This document shows, piece after piece, positions 22,201 through 34,269 of a DNA stretch of 64,000 nt. The position numbers and the translations under genes are program-made. The DNA comes from Zygnema circumcarinatum (Eukaryota; Streptophyta; Zygnematophyceae; Zygnematales; Zygnemataceae): NCBI GenBank assembly GCA_037447605.1, contig CM074813.1, positions 1,702,397-1,766,396 on the forward strand, in the 5' to 3' direction. Each line of letters opens with the position of its first letter. The first letter of the stretch is position 1. Below the pieces are notes generated by a model, which worked only from the letters and a program-made list of their open reading frames with translations, was not told the DNA's origin and searched no databases.

Positions 22201-23213
22201 AGTGCACTTATGGCCCAAAGAAACTATGGATGCGAATTCCATGGAAGCAATAGGTGCCTCCGTTACTCAATGATATGAACAGAATGGTTCTGACATCTTA
22301 AGAATGCTAGAAACCCTCAAAATATCCAAATGACCCTCGAAGTCCTTGTAAAGGCATGCATGCGGAATTCATAGCCTAAACAAGCAACAAAAACTCGCAA
22401 AAAAAAAAAAAAAAAGAGTAAAATAGTAGTTTAGTTTCTGAAGGGAAAATCACGTGGTATGAAACATTGTGCTGCAGACCCTTCTGAACTTCACCAACTT
22501 CAAACTCTACCACGAGATAGGGTTGGCATATCCCCCCGCGCTCGACCAGCGGCTCGAGGCAGCAGCAGAAGGTGGGCCTTTGAATATTTTTTAGGTTTAG
22601 TCTTCCAGCACTCGCTTCTGCCATTCATCCTCTTCCCTCCTTTCCTCCTTTCCATTTCTCTGTGCATCCCTCACCTTCTATCCATACCCTATCTCCCTCC
22701 GTGCAAATGCTTTTCTCCCTCCCCTCTTTCCTCCCTCCCTCCCTCCCTCCGCCCCTCTTTTATCTCCCTCACCTCCCTTCCACCTTTCTCATCCGTTTGC
22801 CTTTCTCCATATTGCTCCCTCCATGCATCTCCCTCTTGCTTCTTTCCCAATCTTTCTCCACCTTCCTTCGTTTCTCTCTGTCTCCCCTCCCTCTCCCTTC
22901 CCTCCTCTGTTCCCAGATATGTTCAAACAACGTAAAAAGCTGTATGAAAGTTCCGTACAACCCAGATAGTCAACATTGGTCATTATTGCACTGCTCCTTC
23001 CCGGTAGAACCTGCAGATCAGTTCCAGTATGTTCCACCCCTCTCTATGTCAATAACTGAATGACATAGAACGGTTCGCTGCATGGCTCGAGGGGCCGTCA
23101 GCTCCCTTGCCAGCCATTTTGTCCTTTCTGGACGTGTTTGCTGACGTCACGACCTAAACTATGTTCATGTCGGATGGGGCATGCAACATAACGGAACTCC
23201 ATTTCTATGTGCG

Positions 23214-23248
<35 letters not shown>

Positions 23249-25988
23249 GAACTCTATGCCATGATGAGGGGCCTCGCCGCGAAGGCGAAGGAGGAGGAGG
23301 CGAAGGAGAGGAAGCAAGTGGGAGAGGGGGGGGCGCTGGAGAACGGAGTGGGGAGGGAGGGAGAGGAGGTGGCGGCGGCGCAGGGTGAGAGAGAGAAGAG
23401 AGAGGGAGAGAGCCGCGAGCTTGAGCATGCGGACACGGCTGTGCGACTAGCCTCCCTTCAAAGCAGGCTGTCGGCGATGCAGAGTTTGCAGCGAGAGGCG
23501 GGGGGGGGTGAGAGCATGGAGACGGAGGGAGGGGCAGAGGGAGAGGAGGGGATGAGGGTGGGAGAGGGAGGAGAGGTGGAGGATGAGGAGACGTGCAAGT
23601 GTCGGGGCCTTTTCAAGGATGCTGTGTTCTTTCTAGCGCGAGAGGTGCCTGATCTCTCTCTCTCCCTCTCTCCCTCTCTCTCTCTCTCTCTCGTTCTCTC
23701 TCGTCCTGCCGCCCCTCCCCCTTACTCTAAAACCCTGAATTCTTCATAAGGAATAATTGCAGGTGCCTCGCGAGTCCCTACTATTTGTCATCCGTTCATT
23801 CGGAGGGACCGCTTCGTGGGAGGGAGAAGGTGCTCCTTTTGCAGAGAACGACGACTCGATCACGCATCAGGTAGAGAAAGGAAGAGCGTGAAAGTGAGAG
23901 ATAGTGAGAGCGAGAGAGAGGAGAGGAGAGGAGAGGAGAGGGGAGGTGGGAGAGAACTTGAAAATTTCAGCCTTAAACCAGAAGAACCCGAAACCTTCAA
24001 GGTCAATTCTTGCCCCGTTCTTGCTGTGAAATAGGTTTATGCGAGATGTAATGACCCCATTGCGTGGTCAGTAAATCACTGCATTTGAAGCTTATTTTTT
24101 TACTTGTTATTTCGAAATCTGATTGTTTGCAGGTCGTGGATCGGCCGAGCCAAAAGCACCGCCACTTGTCGCGAGATTATGTTCAACCTCAATGGGTGTT
24201 CGACTGTGCCAATACCCGCCTCCTCCTCCCCACGGCGGACTATGGCCCCGGAATGTATGTGCCTCTAGCGAATGCCATGAAACCCTTTTAAGAAAAATAT
24301 TTTTTCATTGCTTCCTAAGAATATAATGCTATTGGAAGTCTATTGGCTATGGAAGCATAAACACTTTTAAAGGGTGGTCGATCGGAGAGGGAGGGAAGGG
24401 TGGAAGGTAGGAATTTGTGAAGGGAGGAAGAAAAATGGGAGGGTAAAGGGCTCCTCAAGTTCTTGTTTTGGCATCGTCAGCTGTTGAACATGTAGTGTCG
24501 CAAAAGATGTGAACAATTGCTTTCTTTCTTCTTTCCTTCACTGTTGTTTCTTTTTCTCCTCATTCCTTTCCTCGTTTGCCTTTCCTCTATTTCCTCTCGA
24601 TATTTTCCTCTACTCTCCACCTGCCCTCCTACCCCCATGCCTGCCTCCTCTATACCTCCTTCTCCCTCCCTTCCTCCCTCCCTCCCTCCTTGCAGCGTTC
24701 CCCCTCCCCACCTCTCTCCCTTTGTGGACAACGAGGCGGAGGGCTACACTCCCGAGTATGCTGCGGCCATCGAACAGATGCGCAGCGCGCCGGATGGGGG
24801 AGGGTTGGCGCTGGGAGGGGGAGAGGGAGAGGGAGGGGGGGAGGGAGAGGGAGAGGGAGAGAGAGAGGAGAGGGAGGGGGCGCGGGTGGCGGCTGTACTG
24901 CGAACTGAGGACGCGGCCGCGGCTGCTCGCATGGCGGAGGTGAGGAGAGCACTTCTGAGCTTTAAGAGGATTGAGATTCCTCGGGTATTGAAGAGGCTTC
25001 TTTCTCTCCCTCCCCTCACTCGCTCTCTCTCTCTCTCTGTCTCTCTGCCTCTTTCTTTCTCTCTCTCTCTCTTCCCCTCTCTTGCTCTCTCTCTCTCTCT
25101 CGTATGTGACAGGTGGAAGCGCAGGAGCGGGCATATTCAGAGGACCTCGCGAAGGAGGTTGCCGGGGTCCCCTACTCGGCATCTATGCAGACTGTCACGG
25201 CTATGGTGGAAGGTGACGAGGGAGAGGGAGAGGGAGAGGGTGAGGGAGAGGGAGAGGAGAGAAGAACTCCTGCAGACAAGGAGGCTCCCAAGGAGGCGGG
25301 AGTGAGGCCGGTAAAGAGAGACGCAGAGGAGGAGGCAGCCATGGCTCAAGTGATGATGCCGAGGAAGAAGAAGAAACTCTATGAAGCCATGCAGGTGGGG
25401 CTCAGACCGGACTCGAGGGTGGCTAGGATGCTAAACGGTTTTGTTTTGGGGTTCAAAGTTTTGGGTTTAAATTTCATGGTTGGGTTTTAAATCTTTGTTT
25501 TACTTGGGTTCTGATTCGGCTTTTGGCTCTTCAGGTTGTGGGCTTTTTTTTTGTTCGTTGTGAGCCTTTGGCCTTGGTGTGTTACAAATATGTTCAAGAT
25601 TTTAAGGCGTTCGGAGATTTTAAAATTGTTTTGTGTTTCTTAAGTATTTGTTAGATGACGTACTCTCTCTGTTCTTGGGATTCTAGGGTTTGGGTGTCGT
25701 TTTGGAAGGTCCCAAAAATTACAGGTTTTAGGTAGTAGTTCGTTAACTGTCGTCTATGCGTGTGTTTTAGGAATTCCTAATAGGAATTCCTGTGGGTTGT
25801 TAGGGTTGGAATTTTCGATTTCTGAACCCTAAGCCCTAACCCGTGATACCTGAACTGTTTCTCTGAACCCTTCCTCTCCTTTCCGTCCTTTGCAGATGGG
25901 GAAAGCGAAGAAGCGTGCGGAGGTGGAGCTGTTGGAGGAGAGGAAAAGGAGGGCGACTTTAGAGGGGGGGAAAAAACGGAAACAGTAG
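19215..25988 (+). CDS. PES1: pescadillo homolog (ribosome biogenesis, PeBoW complex)
   Basis: Nucleolar factor for 27S/32S pre-rRNA processing and 60S assembly. Fourteen exons: 19215-19235, 19552-19631, 20428-20556, 20689-20808, 21082-21207, 21449-21533, 21794-21904, 22478-22571, 23250-23644, 23763-23870, 24133-24254, 24696-24939, 25113-25394, 25896-25988; 2010 nt gives 669 aa. The pescadillo N-terminal domain shows [83 protein letters not shown] and [21 protein letters not shown] domain spans exons 10-11 ([15 protein letters not shown] through [18 protein letters not shown]), followed by [16 protein letters not shown]. Exon 9 and exons 12-13 carry Glu/Gly/Arg-rich low-complexity stretches encoded by GGGAGA-type sequence. 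The C terminus is basic (KKRKQ). All phases agree. Confidence 0.95.
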
Positions 25989-26581
25989 GAGGAGCTTATC
26001 TATGTGAAAGAATGGTCTGGCTTTGTTCTATTTTCAAATGTAACCGCGCTGGTTGATAATGGATGTGTCAGAGCCTTTATGGATGTTTGAGAAAAAATAA
26101 TGGACTAAGTTGATATAAAAAAGACTTAAAAACATGTTTTTTGGGTTTAATGACATTAAACCTAACTGTTTCAATTCGCATGCATCCTCTTTTTTTGACG
26201 TGCTAGAACCCTAAAAATTCCTAAAGCCCTAAAAGCCCGCATGTCTCCTCATACAGCTCACAAATGGGCTGAAGACGATTGATTAGAAAGAATGAAAAAA
26301 TTGGATTTCAGGTACTTCCTTGCGCCTATATTCGTCTATTTGCTCGTATTGGAGAATTCTCAACCCTAAATTAAACCTTATAAAATTTACGTCTTTCGAC
26401 TCGGCGTACAACATTATGCCGACGCCATGGAAATGGCTCCGCTTATGGAGAGAAAGTACTAGAAATCTCTTCAGAAGACTCTCACCTTCATATCAATCAA
26501 ACTATTATTGTACATAGAAATCACGCACGTTCTTCTTCTCTTCTTTCCCGCACCCTTTCTTTCCCTCCCCCAAAAAAGTTC
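25989..26581. other. convergent 3' intergenic region
   Basis: Between the stops of PES1 (+) and the GT61-like gene (-). AT-richer than its surroundings, with AATAAT and ATATAAAAAAG near 26095-26125 that could be polyadenylation sequence. The small open frame at 26320-26517 is unsupported. Confidence 0.5.
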
Positions 26582-29500
26582 TCAAGAATCCGAGACAAGA
26601 TTTTGGTTTGTGGCCTTAAACCTGCCCGTTGCCTCTTGCCAGGGCAAAATCTTTTCGACCAAAGACAGCACCTCCGAAACATTTACGCTCAGAGGACTCG
26701 TAAAATTTCCCTTTCCAAGCAAAAGGTAAAAGTCGAGTCCGCACCTATCTGACATGTATTGATAGCAAGGATTGGCCAACTCGTGGGGTCTAATTTCGAG
26801 CACTGCCGCTCGGGCAGGCATGAACATGAGGTTGGTCATGCCCGCTCCATGTGGCCCAAGGTACAGTACCGTTCGACGGAACAGCTGTTGCGTGTCAGTT
26901 ACAGTTAGGTTCCCCCAAAAACTGGTAACGGATTGTGGCCCGTATCGCTGTTCCAGGGCCGCCGTGAGGTCCTCCTGTTCGATGAGGGCCCTTTGTTGGC
27001 CCTTCTCTCGCCGGCCCACAACGATGGTCCAATTGCTGAGCTGCCGTGCTCGACCCAAGAGAGAGGGATCGTCCCTGAACCCCCCACATGCAAACAACGA
27101 AGGACTTGAATCAGTATATCTCGGTTTTGAACACTGAAAGGTCACAGAAAAGAAAGGGATTTACTGTAAATGGTTTGTTACATTACTGGTTGGTTATGTG
27201 TTTCTTAGAATCTAAAAGCTTTTTGTAACAAATTCACCAGTTCTTGACCTCCATCGTTCGACTAGGGGTTGAACTCTAGGCCCTTTGGATCGATCTCTTA
27301 ATCCTAAGTCGTATCGAGGAGGTGAGAAAGAGGCAGAGAGAGAGAGAGGGAGAGGGAGAGATAGAGAGAAGAAGAAGAGAGAGAGAGGAGAGTGAGAGAG
27401 GAGAGACCTGCTCTCCCGCAGCTCTCCCACGTGGAACCTCCTCCGCAGCTCCTTGACGGCGGCCCCTGAGGGCTTTCCGCAGAATTGGCGCGCGGGCACG
27501 ACGAGCCGCCGCGCGAAGAGGAGGGACCGCCGCTCCGGGACCGCCGCGAGGTTGAGAGGGAGAGGGAGGGAGGGGAGAGGGTTCAGGAGGAGGAGGGGCA
27601 GCACGCGGGGGAGGGGGCCGCGCAGCTGCCGGCCTTTCACGGCGATCGGGATGTGCTGCAAGGGAGGGAGAGAGGGAGGGAGGGAGATGACGGTGTGAGA
27701 GGAGGGAAGGAGATGACGGTGTGAGAGGAGGGAGGGAGATGACGGTGTGAGGAGGGAGGGAGATGACGGTGTGAGGAGGGAGGGAGATGACGGTGTGAGG
27801 AGGGAGGGAGATGACGGTGTGAGAGGAGGGAGGGAGATGACGGTGTGAGAGGAGGGAGCGAGATGACGGTGTGAGGAGGGAGGGAGATGACGGTGTGAGG
27901 AGGGAGGGAGATGACGGTGTGAGAGGAGGGAGGGAGATGACGGTGTGAGGAGGGAGGGAGATGACGGTGTGAGATGACGGTGTGAGGAGGGAGGGAGATG
28001 ACGGTGTGAGGAGGGAGGGAGATGACGGTGTGAGGAGGGAGGGAGATGACGGTGTGAGAGGACGGTGTGAGGAGGGAGGGAGATGACGGTGTGAGAGGAG
28101 GGAGGGAGATGACGGTGTGAGAGGAGGGAGGGAGTGAGAGGAGGGAGGGAGATGACGGTGTGAGAGGAGGGAGGGAGATGACGGTGTGAGAGGAGGGAGC
28201 GAGATGACGGTGTGAGGAGGGAGGGAGATGACGGTGTGAGAGGAGGGAGAAAGCGGTGGGCGAGATAGAGAGAGATAGAGAAATAGAGCGTGAGAGAGAG
28301 GGAGAGGGAGTCAGGGGGTGGCTATAAGAGGAGGGAGAAATCGGTGGGGATAGACAGAGAGAGAGTGTGGGGAAGAGGGAGGAGGGAGGAGAGGGAGAGA
28401 GTGAGAGAGAGTGGGAGAGTGGGGAGAGTGGGGCGGATAGAAGAAACGAGAGAATAGCAATGAAGTACGAAGAGCGACGAGAGAAACAACGGGTGGGAGG
28501 GAGGGAAAGGGAGATATAACGCGAGAGAAAGAGAGAGGAGAGAATGGAGAGAGGGAGGTGTGGGGTAGGGGGAGAGGGAGTGTACCGGATACTTGCGGAT
28601 AAGCTGTTCAAGGGAGAGGAAGTCGGGCAGGGTTTCCGTCATGGTATGGAAGAAGTTCACTCCACTCCATGTCTGGAGAGTCGTCAGCACTTCGAACTTG
28701 GTCACACTGGACGAGAAGGGCGAGGGGGTAGAACTGTAAATAGCGAGCTTTAATTCCCTGGAGGTTTGGTTTTCAACTGAAGAAGGGTGCGGAATTGGGG
28801 TGGATTTGGACGAAGAGGGCAAGACTTCAAAGCGAGAAAACCCCTTCGGCCTCTCTCTCCAGCTTGACCCCAACACTCCTTTTTCCTTTGTCACACTCTT
28901 TCCGGAGTCCATAGCCAGCTCTGCTTTTCTAGTTCCCCCCTCTATACCTCTTGCATTCTTTCTCACTGCCTTGCACTCACTCTCGCTTTGCTGTTCTCTC
29001 TACCCGTACCTTCCCCCTTCTCATTTTCTCGTTTTTTCTTACTTTTCGTTTTATTTTTTCGTTTTTCAGAGTCGTTCCTCCCCGCTCGCCTTCTTTCACC
29101 ATCCTTGTCTAGATCATTCTCACCTCTCTCTATTCCCTCCTCTCTCTCCTCCTTTTGCTGTCGCGCTCTCTCTACTTTCGACTCCCCTCCTCTCTCTCTG
29201 CAATTCCCGTTCCCTCTCCCTCCCTCCCATCCCTGTCTCCCTCCCAAGTCCCCTCCCACAGCCCATTGCCATATTCAAGGCCCTTCTGGAAGCGAGCACT
29301 GCATGTTACTTACAGAGTGGTTTCTTTGGGGAAGACAAAGTTCATGTCCACTAGAGAGGAGCATCCTCCGAAGATGAAGTTGTGGGTGGCGTTGAAGACG
29401 TGACCTTTAGCGTTGATGTACATGTTCTCCAGCACAAACAGATTACTCTGATACACAATTGAAATGGAAAATCAATATTTAAATTTGAAAATTTCGAAGT

Positions 29501-31134
29501 TAAACTGCATATTGCCATTAATCAAAGGGCATTTCTCTTGACTCTTCTCATTCTCCGACTAAAACCCTCAACACGGAAAGGCCCACCCCGTACAGTTCCA
29601 GTTGAACTGTACACAGTTGCGTCTCACAGTTCCATGTCCTATACTCTCACCTCAAAAGGCGCCATCACTGTAGTGTTCGCTTTACTTGATTGATTGAAAT
29701 TCTTCGGAGGCGTCCCATAGGTCCACGTGTCCACCAAGCTCGGATTGCTGCATTTTGCCACCATGAAGGACTGGGGGTCCTCACATTTCCCAAAATTTGG
29801 ACACGTGGCACCTCCCTGGCAATCCGCCGCCCTCCTCGCCCCGTCTAGGTGGTACGTTTTGTGCAACAACACCTTCTCCATGTTTTCACGCACCATGTCT
29901 GTCTCCAACTTCTCCCACCTCGCGTACGGCTCAGAGGGGACATCACCAAAATCGAAAGGAAGGGGCTCTCCCTTCGTCTGCTTGGTCTCCTCTTTCTTCC
30001 CCTGCTCCGTCTGCTTCTTCTTCCTCTCTCCCTCCTCTCTCTCGCTCTCTTCCTTCTCCTCTCTCTGCTTCTTTTCCGCTCCGTCTCGCCCCTCTTTGGC
30101 TTCAACACGAACACTGTTTGTTCCGTCCTCGCTTTCTGAAATTCGACCTTTTCTTTCCTCATCAGCGACACTCTCAACATCACTTCCTGCGCTGTTGACA
30201 TCATTTGCTGCGCTCTCAACATCACCAACATCATCTGCATACGCCCCCTCCTTCCCCTTGCTGACGCCGTACCTCCTCCCCCCTCCAGGCTTCTCCTTCG
30301 GAGTTCGAATCTGAATTCTCACATCCGTGAACTCGTTGCTCCCTTCCACCATAGTTCGCACGCTCCAAGTCGGCCTCCTAACCTCGCTCTCTCCCTCCCT
30401 CATCTCCACCTTCCCAACCTCCTCTCTCTCTTCCGTTCTCTCTCCCTTTCCCTCTCCCACTCCCTCGCCACCTCCCGCCTCCCGTTGCCCTCCCGCGCTC
30501 TCTCCCTCTGCCTCTCCCACTCCCCCTCCCCCTCCCTCTCGCCCTCCCATTATGAGCTCCCGTTCCTCATCTCTCCTCTCCCCTTCTTCCTCCTCTCTCT
30601 TTTCTTCCAGCTGCCGCCTTCCCATCACCGCCGCAACATTATTATTTAAACTATTTTCATTTTTATTATCCAAAACTATATTCGCAGAAGTTAGTTCGGA
30701 ATTGTCAATAGCTGCAGTTGTTGCGAGCACCAAATGGTTCGGCTGCGTGGCGATGATGTGCTGGTCGACCTGCATCACCCCCCTCGTCACGTCACGCTTC
30801 TGTGCATCACCTCGCAATGCGGTCCTCAAATTTCCAGCTTTACATTTTTGGATCGACTAAAAAAAGAAAACGAGAAAACCGTTTTGAGTAAATCGCGTTA
30901 AAAAAACAATAATAATTTGAAACTCACCAAATCGGCGGGGCGGTAAAGGTGGAGGAGTTCGCCTCTGTACACGCCTTTGCGGTTGTTCAAGAGCAGGTCG
31001 CCCCCGACAAAAATCACCATCATGCCCCAAAACAGGACCTGCGCCTCGAAAGAAATATTTTAAGTTCGATGCGATTCCCTCCCAAATTAAAACCCTCCAC
31101 GCCAAAATTAACAGCTTATCCCACATACATATAC

Positions 31135-31178
<44 letters not shown>

Positions 31179-31380
31179 ATATATATATTTACCAGCGGCC
31201 CCCCCCCTCCCCCACCTGCAGCAGCCCCGAGAGCAGGCAGCCCCCGCCCTTCCTCCGGCCCTCCTCCGCCCGCGCGGCCCCAACCAGCGCGCGCCAGCTG
31301 GCGGCCCGCCCCATGCCGCGCTGCTCCGCTGCCAGTGGCCGCGCGGGCCCGCGCTCCTCCCTCGTCCTCAGCACCCACAT
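26582..31380 (-). CDS. GT61-family (DUF563) glycosyltransferase, type II membrane protein
   Basis: Predicted Golgi/ER glycosyltransferase of the family that includes EOGT, POMGNT2 and plant xylosyl/arabinosyltransferases; substrate unknown. Seven exons: 31380-31216, 31038-30928, 30856-29651, 29447-29314, 28757-28586, 27655-27408, 27074-26582; 2529 nt gives 842 aa. A single membrane anchor spans the exon 1/2 junction (GCLLSGLLQ joined to VLFWGMMVIFVGG), giving a short cytosolic tail of about 45 aa. Exon 3 encodes a long stem rich in Glu, Arg and Gly (about residues 140-330). The catalytic half has NFFHTMTETLPDFLSLEQL, WTIVVGRREKG and the family signature LGPHGAGMTNLMFMPA, ending 60 aa later. 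N-linked sequons (NFT, NVS) occur near the C terminus. Exon 1 rests on its open frame, splice donor and the continuous anchor it creates. Confidence 0.85.
27660..28250. repeat. 24/26-bp minisatellite in GT61 intron
   Basis: About 590 bp of tandem units of the type GGAGGGAGATGACGGTGTGA plus GA-rich spacer. Units differ mainly by presence or absence of one GA dinucleotide (26 versus 24 bp); roughly two dozen copies with a few internal deletions (for example 27965-27985 and 28060-28070). It starts immediately upstream, in transcript terms, of the acceptor at 27656 and lies wholly in the intron between the exons 28757-28586 and 27655-27408. Confidence 0.95.
31125..31195. repeat. (TA)n-rich microsatellite in GT61 intron 1
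   Basis: ACATATATATAT-type repeats fill about 70 bp of the 177-bp first intron of the glycosyltransferase gene (31039-31215). Confidence 0.9.
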
Positions 31381-33135
31381 GGCCCGCTGGGGGGCGGCAG
31401 GCAGAGAGAGAGGGAGAGGGAGGGGGAGAGAGAGAGAGGGAGAGCGAGGGAGAGAGAGAGAGGGAGAGGGAGAGAGAGAGAGAGGGGCAGAGAGAAGGTG
31501 AGAGAGGGAGAGGAAGAAAGAGAGGGAGAGGGAGGGATGGGCAGAGTGGCAGAGGGCGAGAAATGGGCGCGCATGGGGGCCGGCGGCATGCCTATGTACT
31601 CCCTCCCCATGGCCATGGCCACATGGCGGCCCATTAGGGGGGGGGGGGCAATGGACACGGGCGGGGCCGGGGGGACGTGCGGCGGTTGGGAGGGCTCGCT
31701 GAAACGACAAATCTCTGCTGTCCGAAAGGGGAAGCGCAGAGTGCGGAGAGGCGGACGCGTGGCAGCGGCCGCTGATGGCGCCAAAGGGACTGGGCGGCAG
31801 CGAGGACGGTTGCGGAGGGTGGCTTTTGTCGCGACGGGAATGGTTTTCGGTTGTAATATCGTTACGAAACAAACGATTTTTTTTTGGGGACCTAGAAAAA
31901 AAAAGGGTGCGAAAAAATATTACACTATTATACAATCAGATTTGTACGAAAAAATGTACGGACGGCATAAGTGGCGAGAAGGGCCGCCAACCATTGGACA
32001 AAGTCGAACCGCCTCAGCGTGACGTGACACAACATGACATGGCATGGCGTCATCCCCAAAAGTTTTAAAAGCTGATTTTTTTTGTTTTTTTGGGTCGGGC
32101 CAACTTTAGAAAGTCGAAAAAAGGAATTTCGCGGCCGTCGCTAGCGAGGCCGGTTGTTGCGAGATTCTTGGGCGGCACAGGATCTGCTGGGCGGAGGATT
32201 TTGGCGGATCTACGCACACGTGGCGGGCCCTGATTCTGTTTGGATTCGAAAGTGCGCCAGATTCTCTCTAACGACAAACATCTGATGATTATGCACGACA
32301 GTCGAGAGACTGTCTGTTAGTAAAAAGACAGATCTCGGGGAGGGTCAGTGGAGAATGATTTGTCGTTTCCGAGCGTCAGCGCGCATTGACTGGCTGCCGC
32401 CACGTTTTCCGGTCGGGCGCTTTCCACCAACCAATCGTAACCGCCCATTAAATGTGCAATTTCACGGAAAAAAAATAGTAGATACTATTTAATTTTCCCA
32501 AATACGCGGAGCCAATGGAGTTGCAGCACCGCAGTCCTACGTGGCGCGTTCCTTTCCAGGCTCCATTTACTCCTGTGCCCAGCCCGCAAGACGACAAACA
32601 GAGCGGAGAGGCCCCCGGCCGGCAGGAGGCGGCGGTTCCATGTGGCACGGGACCGCGGTCAAAACTGACGACTCACAGTCCTGCACATCGGACCGTTGGA
32701 TCGGCAACCATTGGATGGCAAAGGTTGCGAGCCATTGGCAATGGTTGGCTAGCTCGCAATTCAATGGTTCGCAACCATCGCAATGGTTGATCCAATGGTC
32801 CGACTTGTGCAGTACTGATCGTTCTGTCACAGTTTCCGTTTCTCGTTACGGGAAGCACCAACCAACTCCACATGGACAGAAAATTTTGAAAATTAACATT
32901 GTACACTTTACATTTAGCATATCCGATTTCGACTTCATCGGTCTGATCTTTTATTCCTTAACAAATCACTGCTACCTGTAATTCCCTCCCTCCCTCCCTA
33001 ACATTCCTGCAAGCTGACCTCATCATTCTTATTGACAATTGGGTCCCTGTGCAGCGCCCTCCTCTCTCCCCAGTTTCCATGTTCCAGATTTCAGTTATTG
33101 CCATGTTCCCTCCGCCCAGAAGCGCCTCGCCTCAT
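31381..33135. other. upstream region of GT61 gene; GA-rich tract and inverted repeat
   Basis: Holds the presumed promoter of the minus-strand glycosyltransferase. 31400-31560 is GAGAGGGA-rich, a T9GGGG motif sits at 31877-31889, a GTAC pair at about 31945-31960, and an imperfect inverted repeat at 32676-32817. Overlapping open frames in all frames around 31350-32070 follow the purine bias and match nothing. I recognise no gene. Confidence 0.5.
32676..32817. repeat. 142-bp imperfect inverted repeat built on CCATTG/CCGTTGGAT motifs
   Basis: The two arms of about 60 bp pair as CGGACC(G/A)TTGGATC, AACCATTG, GGTTGCGA(G/A)CCATTG against their reverse complements, around a small loop near 32748-32752 (GCTAGC). 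Flanks share an outer CAGTCCTGCACA/TGTGCAGTACTG match. No coding potential or target duplication was seen. Confidence 0.8.
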
Positions 33136-34269
33136 TCACAGCTCTTCATAGCGGCCCTCCCTCGCCCCCTTGAGGGCCCGCACGGCTGCCTCCGACTGGT
33201 CCTTAGGAATGGGAATCTCCCACACCCCCCCCGTGTAGAGCGGCGCCCACAGCCCTCTCCTCACCTCTCCCTCCCTCTCCCTCTCTGCGCTTCCTCTCGG
33301 GAAGCACGGCAGCAATTCATAGATCTCCGTTCCCGTTACCGTTTTATAGACCCGTTCCACACGAGCCCTCCCCTCCTCCCTGTACACATCCCCTATCCTT
33401 TCCATCATAGCGTCAAAGGCTGCGACTTTCTCTCCTCCCCCTCCCCGTCGTTCTCTCTCTCTATCCTTCTCCTCCCACCTCTCCCCCTCCCTCCTCTTTC
33501 CTGCTGCATACATCATTCTCCACTGCCTCCTCGGCCGCCCCGACAACCCTGACCCCTCCATCTCCCCACCCCCCCACATGTCTTCGTCGTTTTCTGCAGA
33601 TAACACCTCCCTTAGTCGCTCCGCCTGCGCCGCAGGTACGCCGAACCCGGTTGCCAGGCAGACGAGCCCTGCCTCCAAAGGCGATATCCTCTCCTGCTCT
33701 CCTCCTCCCTCTCCCTCTCCCACTCCCTCTCCCTCTCTCCCTCCCTCTCCTCTCTCTTTCCTTTTCCCGCTCCTTCCTGCTTTCTTTTCAGACAAGCCCT
33801 TCAAGTCCGGCGCGTCTCCCAAGAACAGCTCCTCCAGAAGCGCCACGTTTTGGCGGTAGCGGTCCGCGGCCTCGTCCTCCGCCGCCAAGTCCGCGGCCTC
33901 CTTCTGCCGCAGCGCCTGCAGGCGCCAGCTCTGCGCGCCCGCCTGCTCCTGCAGGCAGAGGAGGCAGGGCCGGGACCACCCAAGGGTTCAGGGCCTCTTG
34001 CCTCTTCCGGTGCATGGGGGTTCAGGATTCCCTTTATGTTAGACCTTCTTTTTCCCTCAAGTAATTGGCACGTTCCCGAACTGAAATGATATCGAAACAT
34101 AGCCAGATGCAAAGGTCAATCGCAGTCGTGCCCTCACCCGGCGCAGCGCCTGCACGAGCGCGCGCAGCGCCTTGACGCGCAGCGCCGTCTGCTCCGCGCT
34201 CAGCTCCCGCGCTCCGCCCGCGCCCGCGCCGCGCAGCTTCGCCTCCAGCGCGCCCGACCCCGCCAGCAT
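33136..34269 (-). CDS. unrecognised coiled-coil protein
   Basis: Function unknown. Two exons, 34269-34138 and 33948-33136 (945 nt, 314 aa, stop TGA 33138-33136), joined at a good donor (CGG|GTGAGG) and acceptor (CTGCAG|GAG). The N-terminal 110 residues are Ala/Leu/Arg/Glu-rich with heptad spacing (LEAKLRG, VKALRALVQALRR, LRQKEAADLAAEDEAADRY, VALLEELFLG). A Lys/Gly/Glu-rich linker follows (about 118-150). The C-terminal half looks globular: LEAGLVCLATGFGVPAAQAE, RQWRMMYAAGKR, FDAMMERIGDVYREEGRARV, TGTEIYELLPCFPRG, GLWAPLYTGGVWEIPIPKDQ. An additional upstream exon is possible because an acceptor-like CCCCGCAG lies just before the ATG. I could not assign it to a family. Confidence 0.65.

Noticed and set aside
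27637-28611. 324-codon open frame on the minus strand across the minisatellite
   Set aside because: Produced by tandem repeats in an intron; flanking exons of the GT61 gene splice across it in phase.
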